Assembly (NCBI RefSeq): GCF_008369125.1
Contig: NZ_VOAY01000006.1
Coordinates: forward strand, 124,001 to 188,000
Direction: 5' to 3'
Origin: Allopusillimonas sp008369125
Lineage (GTDB): Bacteria; Pseudomonadota; Gammaproteobacteria; Burkholderiales; Burkholderiaceae_B
DNA length: 64,000 nucleotides
The notes beneath the pieces are model-generated. The model was not told the DNA's origin and searched no databases. It saw only the letters and a list, made by a program, of their open reading frames with translations. The stretch's first letter is position 1. Every line of letters starts with the position of its first letter. The position numbers and the translations under genes were made by a program. Positions 35,132 through 43,597 of the stretch are shown here, piece by piece.

Positions 35132-37717
35132 ATGCTTGAATCCTATCGCCAACATGTGGCCGAACGTGCCGCGTCAGGCATCCCTCCCCTTCCTCTTACC
35201 GCCCAACAAACCGCCGAGCTCATTGAACTGCTCAAAGCTCCCCCGGCAGGCGAAGAACAATTCCTGGTCGACCTGTTCACCCACCGTGTGCCCGCAGGCG
35301 TAGACGACGCCGCTAAAGTCAAGGCCTCGTATCTTGCCGCCATCACCCTGGGCAAAGAAACCTGTGCCCTCATTGATCCAAAGCACGCCACCGAACTGCT
35401 GGGCACCATGCTTGGGGGCTACAACATCAGCCCACTTATCGAATTGCTCGATAACGAAACGCTGGCACCTGTCGCCGCCGAGGCACTCAAGAAAACACTG
35501 CTGGTTTTCGATGCCTTCCACGACATCAAAGAAAAAGCCGACAATGGCAACAAATACGCCAGCGAAATACTGCAAAGCTGGGCTGATGCCGAATGGTTCA
35601 CCAGCCGCCCCCAAGTCCCTGAAAGCCTGACACTCACCGTTTTCAAAGTTAGCGGCGAAACCAACACTGACGATCTGTCGCCTGCCCCTGATGCCTGGAG
35701 CCGCCCCGACATTCCGCTGCACGCGCTGGCCATGCTCAAAAACCCGCGTCCGGGCATCCAGCCCGAAGAGCCGGGCAAGATCGGCCCCATCAAATTCATA
35801 CAAAGCCTCAAAGAAAAAGGCCATCTGGTTGCCTATGTGGGCGACGTGGTTGGTACTGGCTCCTCACGCAAATCGGCCACCAACTCTGTACTGTGGCACA
35901 CCGGTCAAGACATCCCCTACGTGCCCAACAAACGGTTTGGCGGCGTATGCCTGGGCAACAAAATCGCCCCGATCTTCTACAACACCATGGAAGACGCTGG
36001 CGCCCTGCCTATTGAACTTGACGTTTCACAAATGGAAATGGGTGACGTCATCGAGTTGCGCCCGTACGAAGGCAAAGCGCTCAAAGACGGCAAAGTCGTC
36101 GCCGAGTTCCAGGTCAAATCAGAAGTGCTGTTTGACGAAGCTCGCGCCGGTGGCCGTATTCCACTTATTATCGGTCGCGGCCTCACCGCCAAGGCACGCG
36201 AAGCGCTGGGTCTGCCAACCTCTGACCTATTCCGCCTGCCCCATAACCCTGCCGAAACCAACAAGGGTTACACACTGGCCCAGAAAATGGTCGGCCGTGC
36301 CTGCGGCTTGCCCGAAGGCAAGGGCGTGCGCCCCGGCACCTACTGCGAGCCCCGCATGACCTCTGTGGGCAGCCAGGACACCACCGGCCCCATGACGCGT
36401 GACGAGCTCAAAGATCTGGCCTGCCTGGGCTTCTCGGCCGATCTGGTCATGCAGTCGTTCTGCCACACTGCCGCCTACCCCAAGCCTGTAGACGTCAAAA
36501 CGCACCACGAACTGCCCAATTTCATCAGTACTCGTGGCGGCGTGTCCCTGCGCCCCGGCGACGGCATTATTCACTCCTGGCTCAACCGCATGCTGCTGCC
36601 TGACACCGTCGGCACCGGCGGTGACTCGCACACCCGTTTCCCCATTGGCATCAGTTTTCCTGCCGGATCCGGTCTGGTCGCTTTTGCTGCTGCCACGGGC
36701 GTTATGCCACTTGACATGCCTGAATCAGTCTTGGTGCGGTTCAAGGGCAAGTTGCAGCCTGGCGTTACCCTGCGCGATCTGGTCAACGCCATTCCGCTGT
36801 ACGCCATCAAAAATGACTTGCTTACCGTCGAAACACAAGGCAAGAAAAACATTTTCTCGGGGCGTATTCTCGAAATCGAAGGCCTGCCCAATCTCAAAAT
36901 CGAACAGGCTTTCGAACTCACCGACGCTTCAGCCGAACGTTCTGCAGCAGGTTGCACAGTGCGCCTGAACAAAGAACCCATCATCGAGTACATCAACAGC
37001 AACATTACGCTGCTCAAATGGATGATCGCCAACGGCTACGAAGACGAACGCAGCCTGGCACGTCGCATCAAAGCCATGGAAGCATGGCTGGCAGATCCGC
37101 AATTGCTTGAATCCGATGCCGACGCCGAATACGCAGCCGTCATCGAAATCAACATGGACGAGATCATCGAGCCTATTGTTGCCTGCCCCAACGACCCCGA
37201 CGACGTCAAGACCTTGTCCGATGTTGCCGGTACCGTCATCGATGAGGTGTTCATCGGTAGCTGCATGACCAATATCGGCCACTTCCGCGCCGCTTCCAAG
37301 CTGCTCGAAGGCAAACGCGACATACCCACCAAATTGTGGGTGGCCCCGCCCACCAAAATGGACGCCAAGCAGCTTAGCGAAGAAGGCCACTACGGTGTGT
37401 TGGGTACTGCGGGCGCACGCATGGAAATGCCCGGCTGCTCGCTGTGCATGGGTAACCAGGCACAGGTACGCGAAGGCGCTACCGTCATGTCCACCAGCAC
37501 ACGCAACTTTCCCAACCGACTTGGCAAAAACGCCAACGTGTTTCTGGGATCTGCCGAGCTGGCCGCCATCTGCTCACGCCTGGGCCGCATCCCCACGCGC
37601 CAAGAGTATCTGGCCGACATGGGCATTCTTGATGCCAGCAGCGACCAGATCTACCGCTACATGAACTTCGACCAAATCGAAGAATTCAAGGAAATTGCCG
37701 ATTCCGTAGGCATCTAA
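35132..37717 (+). CDS. acnB: Aconitate hydratase B
   Basis: Bifunctional aconitase of the TCA cycle, 861 aa, typical of AcnB. AcnB has the swivel domain at the N-terminal side: a HEAT-like region (about 1-160), then the swivel (about 170-390) with VGTGSSRKSATNSVLW. Cluster cysteines lie near the C-terminus in GSCMTNIGHF (about 711) and CSLCMGNQAQV (about 770). AcnB enzymes can also act on 2-methyl-cis-aconitate, which fits the prp genes upstream. A palindrome shared with gntR/mdh lies before its promoter, and a strong terminator follows. Confidence 0.98.
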   Translation: MLESYRQHVAERAASGIPPLPLTAQQTAELIELLKAPPAGEEQFLVDLFTHRVPAGVDDAAKVKASYLAAITLGKETCALIDPKHATELLGTMLGGYNISPLIELLDNETLAPVAAEALKKTLLVFDAFHDIKEKADNGNKYASEILQSWADAEWFTSRPQVPESLTLTVFKVSGETNTDDLSPAPDAWSRPDIPLHALAMLKNPRPGIQPEEPGKIGPIKFIQSLKEKGHLVAYVGDVVGTGSSRKSATNSVLWHTGQDIPYVPNKRFGGVCLGNKIAPIFYNTMEDAGALPIELDVSQMEMGDVIELRPYEGKALKDGKVVAEFQVKSEVLFDEARAGGRIPLIIGRGLTAKAREALGLPTSDLFRLPHNPAETNKGYTLAQKMVGRACGLPEGKGVRPGTYCEPRMTSVGSQDTTGPMTRDELKDLACLGFSADLVMQSFCHTAAYPKPVDVKTHHELPNFISTRGGVSLRPGDGIIHSWLNRMLLPDTVGTGGDSHTRFPIGISFPAGSGLVAFAAATGVMPLDMPESVLVRFKGKLQPGVTLRDLVNAIPLYAIKNDLLTVETQGKKNIFSGRILEIEGLPNLKIEQAFELTDASAERSAAGCTVRLNKEPIIEYINSNITLLKWMIANGYEDERSLARRIKAMEAWLADPQLLESDADAEYAAVIEINMDEIIEPIVACPNDPDDVKTLSDVAGTVIDEVFIGSCMTNIGHFRAASKLLEGKRDIPTKLWVAPPTKMDAKQLSEEGHYGVLGTAGARMEMPGCSLCMGNQAQVREGATVMSTSTRNFPNRLGKNANVFLGSAELAAICSRLGRIPTRQEYLADMGILDASSDQIYRYMNFDQIEEFKEIADSVGI

Positions 37718-37733
37718 GCGAAGTTTCGCTCAG

Positions 37734-37763
37734 CAACAAACCCCGCCCCGGCGGGGTTTGTTG
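37734..37763 (+). terminator. Rho-independent terminator of acnB
   Basis: Perfect 13-bp arms CAACAAACCCCGC / GCGGGGTTTGTTG with a CCCG loop, 16 bp after the acnB stop. The T run is interrupted, but the stem is very strong. Confidence 0.8.
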
Positions 37764-37835
37764 TATATCGACCCACATCGTCCCTGACGATCGAGGGTAC
37801 ACTACACATTCACCCACCCGCATTATGTCTCCGGT

Positions 37836-39038
37836 ATGTCTGCACCCTCTGCTTCCCGCCTTTCCAAAGTTGCACAACGTCTGCTTTTGCTTACGACCGC
37901 TTTGTCACGTTCAGGCAGTCGCCTGGAAGATGACTATTGGGAACACGAGTTAAACCTTGTTCTCGACAAGCTCCTGCTCGGCAGAAAGAACAAAACCATT
38001 GAAAATACGCTTGATCATCTCATCGCTACCGACTCGGGCGCGTATGAAATTCTGGTTGAGCAGGCAGAAACGCAGTCTGAATCCACCTCGGTAAACCTGG
38101 ACGGTGTTGAACATGACGCCTTGCTTTTTTCTGCACCGCTGGTCGCCTGGACACGTTATCAGCTGCCTGGCATCAAGCTGGTAAAAGGCCAGCGTGAAGC
38201 ACTGAGCAACGCGCTGCATAAGCACATTGCCGCCCCGGGAGCCAAGCTCGCCATCATCCCGGCGCTGGTCAGCTTTGACCAAATGCCACAAACATTTCAA
38301 GAAACCCGCGTCTGGACCCAGCGTCTTGCCCTCGAGGCCCTCGGGCAAGCGACAGAGCCCTGCGCGCTGCGCGACCATGGCGAAAGTGATGGCATGCTGG
38401 CTGACGCACGCTTTTTGGTTGGCGTTATAACTGTTCCGCGTGGGCAGCCCTTGTTTCAGTGGCAAGCACGTCAGAGCGACGACAGCTACCCAAGCCGTGA
38501 AAGCTGCCGCGACCACTGGATCAAAGCTGTCAGCCATATTTTGGCCACCACATTTACCGGCTGCCAGGTCGAGTATCTGCAACCTGATGCCTATTATATA
38601 AATAGCCGTGAAGCAGATCGGCGTATACGACCACTGGCGCTCAAGGCTGCGGTAACCTGGCTGCAAAATGCCATTCAGGTACCTGGTACCGAACTGCGTG
38701 CGGTCATCGCGGCCTGCGGTGAAAGCGTTACCGAAGAGTATCGCGTTGGTTTCAGCACCCGCAACAGCAACGAAGTCATCTACGGGTGCATTTGGCCTGT
38801 GCTCAGCAAAGAAGAAGCCGCCAGTGATGGCATGGAAAGCGGCGACATCGACATGCCTGATGAAATCGCGGCTCTGCTTAAAGAACTGGGCATTAGTGAC
38901 GTACGCCGGTTGCCAGGCCTGTATTCCGTCGAGTTCTGCGACGACTGTGGCGCGCCCTACTTTCCCAACCCGCTGGGCGAAATGCTACACCCCGAGCTTC
39001 CTGAAGAAACCGACCTCGACCCCATTCAGTTTCATTAG
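37836..39038 (+). CDS. DUF2863 family protein
   Basis: 400-aa cytoplasmic protein that I assign to the betaproteobacterial DUF2863 family from its overall pattern: an N-terminal helix-rich part (SKVAQRLLLLTTALSRSGSRLEDDYWE), LVAWTRYQLPG in the middle, and a conserved C-terminus FCDDCGAPYFPNPLGEMLHPELPE. The CDDCG and PYFPN segments could bind a metal, but the function is unknown. earP starts 9 bp downstream, so it is likely co-transcribed with earP and efp. Confidence 0.8.
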   Translation: MSAPSASRLSKVAQRLLLLTTALSRSGSRLEDDYWEHELNLVLDKLLLGRKNKTIENTLDHLIATDSGAYEILVEQAETQSESTSVNLDGVEHDALLFSAPLVAWTRYQLPGIKLVKGQREALSNALHKHIAAPGAKLAIIPALVSFDQMPQTFQETRVWTQRLALEALGQATEPCALRDHGESDGMLADARFLVGVITVPRGQPLFQWQARQSDDSYPSRESCRDHWIKAVSHILATTFTGCQVEYLQPDAYYINSREADRRIRPLALKAAVTWLQNAIQVPGTELRAVIAACGESVTEEYRVGFSTRNSNEVIYGCIWPVLSKEEAASDGMESGDIDMPDEIAALLKELGISDVRRLPGLYSVEFCDDCGAPYFPNPLGEMLHPELPEETDLDPIQFH

Positions 39039-39047
39039 TCTGCACGC

Positions 39048-40166
39048 ATGTCACGCCGGCTTTCATTCGACATTTTCTGCCGGGTCATCGACAACTTCGG
39101 CGATATCGGCGTGTGCTGGCGTCTGGCCCGCCAACTGGCGCACCACCATGACGTAAGGCTATGGGTCGATGACTTGCATAGCTTTGCCCGCATCGAGCCT
39201 TCCGTAAGCACAAACTTAGCGCAGCAAACCATAAGTTGCGTACAGGTGCTGCGTTGGGTTGCGCATATGCCATTGCCCGAGCCGAAACAGGTCGTCATCG
39301 AAGCATTTGCCTGCGACCCGCCCGCTGATTTTATTCAAAAAATGGCGCAGGCTGGCAGCCTGTGGATTAATCTCGAATACCTTAGTGCCGAACCTTGGGT
39401 TGAATCGTTTCACGCATTGCCATCCCTGCAGGCCAGCGGCGTGCGCAAAGCGTTTTTCTTTCCAGGCTTCACACCAGGCACTGGCGGCCTCTTACGCGAA
39501 AACGGCCTTGCTGAAGAACGCGCTGCATGGCAGGCCACCCCACAGGCTCGAACCGACCTGCTGCGCAATCTACGGGTAGCTTCCACCGCGATTGAGGCCG
39601 TCAATGCTGGCGCGTTGCTGGTTATGCTGTTTTGCTATGCCCACGCCCCCGCCAGCCAATTACTCGCCGCCTTGCAGGCTAGCGGTCACAGCGCCGTCGT
39701 TCTGGTGCCGGCTGGTGTTAGCCCCGGCCTGGTACGCGGCCAACACGAAAATGTCACCGTACAAGAAATACCCTTCGTCAGCCAGCAAGGCTTTGACCGG
39801 CTGCTATGGAGCTGCGACCTGAACTGCATACGCGGGGAAGACTCGCTGGTACGGGCGCTATGGGCCGGCAAGCCGCTGCTCTGGCATATTTACCCGCAAG
39901 ATGACGATGTACACCTGCTCAAGCTTAATGCCTGGCTGGCGTGCTCACCGTTTTCAGAGATGGTGCAGCAGGCTAACAAGCAGTGGAACGACGGCAACGC
40001 CGCCGGCTTTCAGCCGACAATGACTCAGGCCCTGCATGGCAACCACTGGAACACCTGGAAAGCCCAAAGCGCTCGCTGGTCTGACACCCTGGCCAGTCAG
40101 CCTGATCTTGTCACTTCATTGGTGGATTTTTGCCTAAAACACACTACCAAAGCGAAAGAGCCCTGA
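39048..40166 (+). CDS. earP: EarP, EF-P arginine rhamnosyltransferase
   Basis: Cytoplasmic glycosyltransferase (GT-B fold, formerly DUF2331) that transfers rhamnose from dTDP-L-rhamnose to Arg32 of EF-P. 372 aa. The key Asp pair lies in VIDNFGDIGVCWRLARQL (Asp15, Asp19). The C-terminal nucleotide-sugar site is RGEDSLVRALWAGKPLLWHIYPQ with the conserved Glu. LEYLSAEPW is also typical. It contains Asp-Pro-Pro (in ACDPPADF), itself an EF-P-dependent stall motif. efp follows after 88 bp, and its product has the matching Arg32, so the pair forms a complete modification system. Confidence 0.96.
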   Translation: MSRRLSFDIFCRVIDNFGDIGVCWRLARQLAHHHDVRLWVDDLHSFARIEPSVSTNLAQQTISCVQVLRWVAHMPLPEPKQVVIEAFACDPPADFIQKMAQAGSLWINLEYLSAEPWVESFHALPSLQASGVRKAFFFPGFTPGTGGLLRENGLAEERAAWQATPQARTDLLRNLRVASTAIEAVNAGALLVMLFCYAHAPASQLLAALQASGHSAVVLVPAGVSPGLVRGQHENVTVQEIPFVSQQGFDRLLWSCDLNCIRGEDSLVRALWAGKPLLWHIYPQDDDVHLLKLNAWLACSPFSEMVQQANKQWNDGNAAGFQPTMTQALHGNHWNTWKAQSARWSDTLASQPDLVTSLVDFCLKHTTKAKEP

Positions 40167-40176
40167 AAAGGATAAA

Positions 40177-40248
40177 ATGTCAGGCTTTGCAAGCCATGCT
40201 CCGGCCCGCGACGTTATCTGGCGGAGCAAGCAACCCCCGGAGTATTAA
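40177..40248 (+). CDS. Possible efp leader peptide ending in Pro-Pro-Glu-Tyr
   Basis: A 23-codon frame starts at ATG 40177 with AAGGA 4 nt upstream, 10 nt after the earP stop, and ends at TAA 40246-40248, only 6 nt before the efp ATG. The last residues are QPPEY; Pro-Pro-Glu is a motif on which ribosomes are known to stall without EF-P. The efp ribosome site (GGAG, 40239-40242) lies inside codons 21-22 of this frame and is 12 nt from the efp ATG, further than ideal, so coupling to leader translation is plausible. A chance frame cannot be excluded. Confidence 0.4.
   Translation: MSGFASHAPARDVIWRSKQPPEY
40197..40228 (+). promoter_or_regulatory. Hairpin in the earP-efp leader
   Basis: Perfect 7-bp arms TGCTCCG / CGGAGCA around an 18-nt loop, inside the possible leader peptide frame and upstream of the efp ribosome site. 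Translation through the frame would melt it. Confidence 0.5.
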
Positions 40249-40254
40249 AAACCT

Positions 40255-40812
40255 ATGAAAACCGCACAAGAACTGCGTGTCGGCAACGTCATCATGGTCG
40301 GCAACGACCCACTGGTGGTGCTGAAGGCAGAACTCAACAAGTCTGGCCGTAATTCGGCCGTCGTTAAACTCAAATTCAAAAACCTGCTCACCGCTTCGGG
40401 CAGCGAGTCGGTATACAAAGCCGACGAAAAATTTGAAATCGTGGTGCTCGACAAAAAAGAGTGCACGTACTCATACTTTGCGGACCCCATGTATGTCTTC
40501 ATGGACGAAGAGTACAACCAGTATGAAGTCGAAGCCGAAAGCATGGGCGACACGCTCAACTACCTCGAAGAAGGCATGCAGGTCGAAGTCGTCTTCTACG
40601 AAGGCCGTGCCATTTCACTCGAGCTACCCACTATTGTGGTGCGCCAAATTGATTACACCGAGCCTGCCGTCAAGGGCGACACCTCGGGCAAGGTACTCAA
40701 GCCGGCAAAACTCAGCACAGGTACCGAAATTTCTGTACCTCTGTTCTGCAATATTGGCGACAAAATAGAGATCGACACGCGTACGGGCGAATACCGCAGC
40801 CGCGTCATGTAA
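40255..40812 (+). CDS. efp: Elongation factor P
   Basis: Translation factor that rescues ribosomes stalled on consecutive prolines. 185 aa, three beta-barrel domains. The tip of domain I reads NKSGRNSAVVK with Arg at position 32, not Lys34 as in the EpmA-modified type, so it belongs to the rhamnosylated class modified by EarP encoded upstream. The C-terminal domain contains GTEISVPLFCNIGDKIEIDTRTGEYRSR. The efp start lies 6 nt after a possible leader peptide, with a somewhat distant GGAG. Confidence 0.98.
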   Translation: MKTAQELRVGNVIMVGNDPLVVLKAELNKSGRNSAVVKLKFKNLLTASGSESVYKADEKFEIVVLDKKECTYSYFADPMYVFMDEEYNQYEVEAESMGDTLNYLEEGMQVEVVFYEGRAISLELPTIVVRQIDYTEPAVKGDTSGKVLKPAKLSTGTEISVPLFCNIGDKIEIDTRTGEYRSRVM

Positions 40813-40821
40813 TACTGGCCC

Positions 40822-40930
40822 GGCCCTTGCATCAAGGGCCTCAGCCAAAAAAACCTTCGCCGCATAAGCACGCCCAAGCTGGGTATTAATCCAGCCATTC
40901 AGGGTTAGCGCATGCGGCGAAGGTTTTTTT
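40822..40930. terminator. Two-part structured region after efp
   Basis: First, an 8-bp hairpin GGCCCTTG / CAAGGGCC (40822-40840) begins 9 nt after the efp stop. Then a perfect 19-bp inverted repeat has arms at 40847-40865 (A7 followed by CCTTCGCCGCAT) and 40912-40930 (complementary, ending in T7), with a 46-nt loop that contains its own CTGG / CCAG stem. The T7 run makes it a plausible, unusually large bidirectional terminator. Confidence 0.7.
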
Positions 40931-41094
40931 ACGCATAGGGTTTCAAAAGCCATGATTAAACGCGCCCCGGCGCCTTCCTGGCGCGACTGCGCGCGCCCCT
41001 AGCCCTGCACTCAAGCCGTCGCGGCCGCAACCATACAGGCCTGTATAACCGTTGGCTTGGCGACTCCATAAAAGCACGGCTTTAGCAACTGCAG

Positions 41095-41628
41095 TTACTG
41101 CAAGCGCTCGTCGTCAAGAAAGTCAGGGATGGGCATGACCGCAATCCCTTCAGACACAAGGGCCTCGCGCTCTTCGGCAGTAGCTACACCCCGGATGGCG
41201 CGCTCAGGGGCTTCGCCCTCGTGCATGCGTCGCGCCTCATCAGCAAAGCGCACACCTACGTTTTCGGTATTGCGGATTACCTTGCGAATTTGCCTGAACA
41301 TCTCGGCCTGTAGCTGTGCCATCTGGGCGCTGGCTGCAACGGCGACCGCGCCCGCCTCATGTGAACTGCCGGAATGGGCGGTATCAGAAGTCGCGTTGTT
41401 AGCCACAGAGGTCGAATGAGACGACGCTGACGTGCCAGCCGCCTCGCGCCGGATATGGCTGACATTGAGCCGCGGCGCTGACAGCTTTTTGTCTACCTTG
41501 CTGCTTTCGCATACAGGACAGACAAGCAGACCGCGCGCGCGCTGTGCTTCGTAATTGTCATCAGAGCGAAACCAGCCTTCAAACACGTGGCCCTGGTCGC
41601 ACTGAAGATCGTAAACTTTAAGAGTCAT
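41095..41628 (-). CDS. DUF1178 family protein
   Basis: 177-aa protein with the DUF1178 N-terminus (MTLKVYDLQCDQGHVFEGWFRS) and a CPVCES pair, together a likely zinc-ribbon of the QC-x-GH / CPxC kind. The middle (about 60-100) is a Ser/Ala-rich low-complexity linker. The C-terminal helical part (FRQIRKVIRNTENVGVRFADEARRMHEGEAPERAIRGVAT) is the most conserved stretch of the family. Function unknown. It lies downstream of the transporter operon on the opposite side of efp and is probably its own unit. Confidence 0.9.
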   Translation of the reverse strand: MTLKVYDLQCDQGHVFEGWFRSDDNYEAQRARGLLVCPVCESSKVDKKLSAPRLNVSHIRREAAGTSASSHSTSVANNATSDTAHSGSSHEAGAVAVAASAQMAQLQAEMFRQIRKVIRNTENVGVRFADEARRMHEGEAPERAIRGVATAEEREALVSEGIAVMPIPDFLDDERLQ

Positions 41629-41721
41629 AATGCCTATATGTGGGCATTTGGCCCAAAATCAAGGCCTTACGCACATGTGTGCCACGGCCTTATCACACTC
41701 AGTATAAGCCCAGATGGCGAC

Positions 41722-43539
41722 TCAAATACGCGGGACGGCATCAAGCAAGCGCTGGGTTTCAGCATGCTTTGGCGACTCCAGAACCGTGCTGGCTGTGCCG
41801 ATCTCAATAATACTGCCTTGATGCATGATGGCGATGCGGTCGGCCAGATACTCCACCACGCCAAAATTATGCGTAATGAACAAATAGGCAATACGGAATT
41901 CAGCCTGCAGCGTTTGTAATAAGTCTAGAATTTGCGCCTGCACCGATACATCCAGCGCCGACGTAGGCTCATCGCAGATGAGAACTCTGGGGTTTACCGC
42001 CAGCGCACGGGCAATGGCAATGCGCTGGCGCTGTCCACCCGAGAACTCATGCGGGTAGCGATTTACCGTATCTCTGGGCAGACCGACTCTGTCGAGCAAC
42101 TCGCGGATCTGGTTGCTGCGCTTGGTGCGGGAGCGTTCAGGATGCAGAGCAGCCAGGCCTTCACCAAGAATATCACCCACAAGCATACGGGGATCCAATG
42201 AGGCATAGGGGTCTTGAAACACAATCTGCACCGATCGCCGTAGACGCTGCAACACGCTGCGCCTGGCGGTCAATATATCGTCACCATCAAACTTGGCCGA
42301 ACCACGAACCACCGCCTGTTTATCCAATAGGCGCAACAACGCCTTGGCGGTCGTCGTTTTGCCACAGCCTGATTCGCCCAGCAGCGCCAGTGTCTCGCCC
42401 TCGCGCAACTCAAACGACACGTTTTTGACGATATCAACCGCTGTATCGCCGGCAGACCAGAAACGTCGCTTTTTCACGTAACTGACTGAAAGGCCTTCAA
42501 CCACCAGCAAAGGCTTACCGGTAATGGAAGCCGCTGCTTTGCTAAGCCGTGCAACGTCGGCCAAATCATTGTCCGACAACGCCGCTGATTTTTCATCTAC
42601 CCTATTGAGTATTGCATCAACCTGGCTGGTGTCGGCTGCGCCTCGACCAGAGACGCCATTGCCCGCGCTTTGCGCTGCTACGTCAGGTGGGGCCGAAAGT
42701 GGCCGTCCGCGTTTGGCAAAGGTAGGAATGGCGGCGAGCAGCTGGCGTGCATAAGGGTGTTTGGGCGATGCAAAAAACGTGGCGGCATCCACGGTTTCGA
42801 GTATTTCACCATCACGCATGAGTGCGACATAATCAGCCACGTTTTTGACCACCGCCAGATCATGGGTAATGAGCAAAATTGCCAGCCCCATTTCCTTCTG
42901 GATGCTGGCAAGTAAATCAAGTATCTGCGCCTGTACCGTCACATCCAGCGCCGTGGTAGGCTCATCGGCGATCAGCAGCCTGGGCTCTGCCGCCAGGGCG
43001 ATCGCAATCATGATGCGCTGCTTTTGTCCGCCCGAAAACTGGAATGGGTAATCATTAAGGCGGTTAACCGCATCCGGAATACCAACCCGGTCCAGCCACC
43101 ACCCTGCACGCTCAGCCAGCGCCTTGCCGCGATAGGTGGTGTGGACGCGCAAGGTTTCTGCCATTTGCTGCCCTATCGTCATGACCGGGTTCAGGCTGGT
43201 TGATGGCTCCTGAAAGATAATGCCGATTTGCCCGCCGCGGATGGCGCGCATGCGCTGCTCAGACAAGGTGTTTAGCTCGACATCGCCCAAATATATATTG
43301 CCGGCAGCAATACGCCCTGCCTCTGGCAACAGGCGCAAAAGCGCCAGCGCCGTCATGCTCTTGCCACAGCCCGACTCACCAACCAGCGCAAAGGTTTCAC
43401 CACGAGAGATAGCCAGCTGCAGCGACTTTACGGCCTGGTTGACGCCTGCCTCACCAGCAATCTGCACGGCCAGCCCCGTGACCGTGAGAACGCGGTTATG
43501 CCCACCCGTTTGTACGGTATTAGAAGAAGAAACACTCAT
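41722..43539 (-). CDS. Peptide-type ABC transporter, fused double ATPase
   Basis: 605 aa containing two complete nucleotide-binding domains, as in YejF, GsiA or fused DppDF. NBD1 (about 20-265): GESGCGKSMTALAL, signature FSGGQKQRI, Walker B LLIADEPTTALD. NBD2 (about 345-590): GESGCGKTTTAKALL, FSGGQRQRIAIARAL, VLICDEPTSALD. The linker region is Ser/Ala/Asp-rich. ATG 43539 is preferred because AGGAGG lies upstream; the longer frame to 43575 adds a basic tail unlike the family. It is last in the operon, 58 bp after the long permease gene. Confidence 0.95.
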   Translation of the reverse strand: MSVSSSNTVQTGGHNRVLTVTGLAVQIAGEAGVNQAVKSLQLAISRGETFALVGESGCGKSMTALALLRLLPEAGRIAAGNIYLGDVELNTLSEQRMRAIRGGQIGIIFQEPSTSLNPVMTIGQQMAETLRVHTTYRGKALAERAGWWLDRVGIPDAVNRLNDYPFQFSGGQKQRIMIAIALAAEPRLLIADEPTTALDVTVQAQILDLLASIQKEMGLAILLITHDLAVVKNVADYVALMRDGEILETVDAATFFASPKHPYARQLLAAIPTFAKRGRPLSAPPDVAAQSAGNGVSGRGAADTSQVDAILNRVDEKSAALSDNDLADVARLSKAAASITGKPLLVVEGLSVSYVKKRRFWSAGDTAVDIVKNVSFELREGETLALLGESGCGKTTTAKALLRLLDKQAVVRGSAKFDGDDILTARRSVLQRLRRSVQIVFQDPYASLDPRMLVGDILGEGLAALHPERSRTKRSNQIRELLDRVGLPRDTVNRYPHEFSGGQRQRIAIARALAVNPRVLICDEPTSALDVSVQAQILDLLQTLQAEFRIAYLFITHNFGVVEYLADRIAIMHQGSIIEIGTASTVLESPKHAETQRLLDAVPRI

Positions 43540-43597
43540 CGGCCTGCTCCTCCTGAAACACCAGCGCTCGGGCAAACAAGGTGGTTGACTACGCTCA

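Noticed and set aside
41629..41721. Hairpin AAGGCC / GGCCTT between the ABC ATPase gene and the DUF1178 gene
   Set aside because: Only six outer pairs, imperfect inner pairing and no T run; not strong enough to call a terminator.
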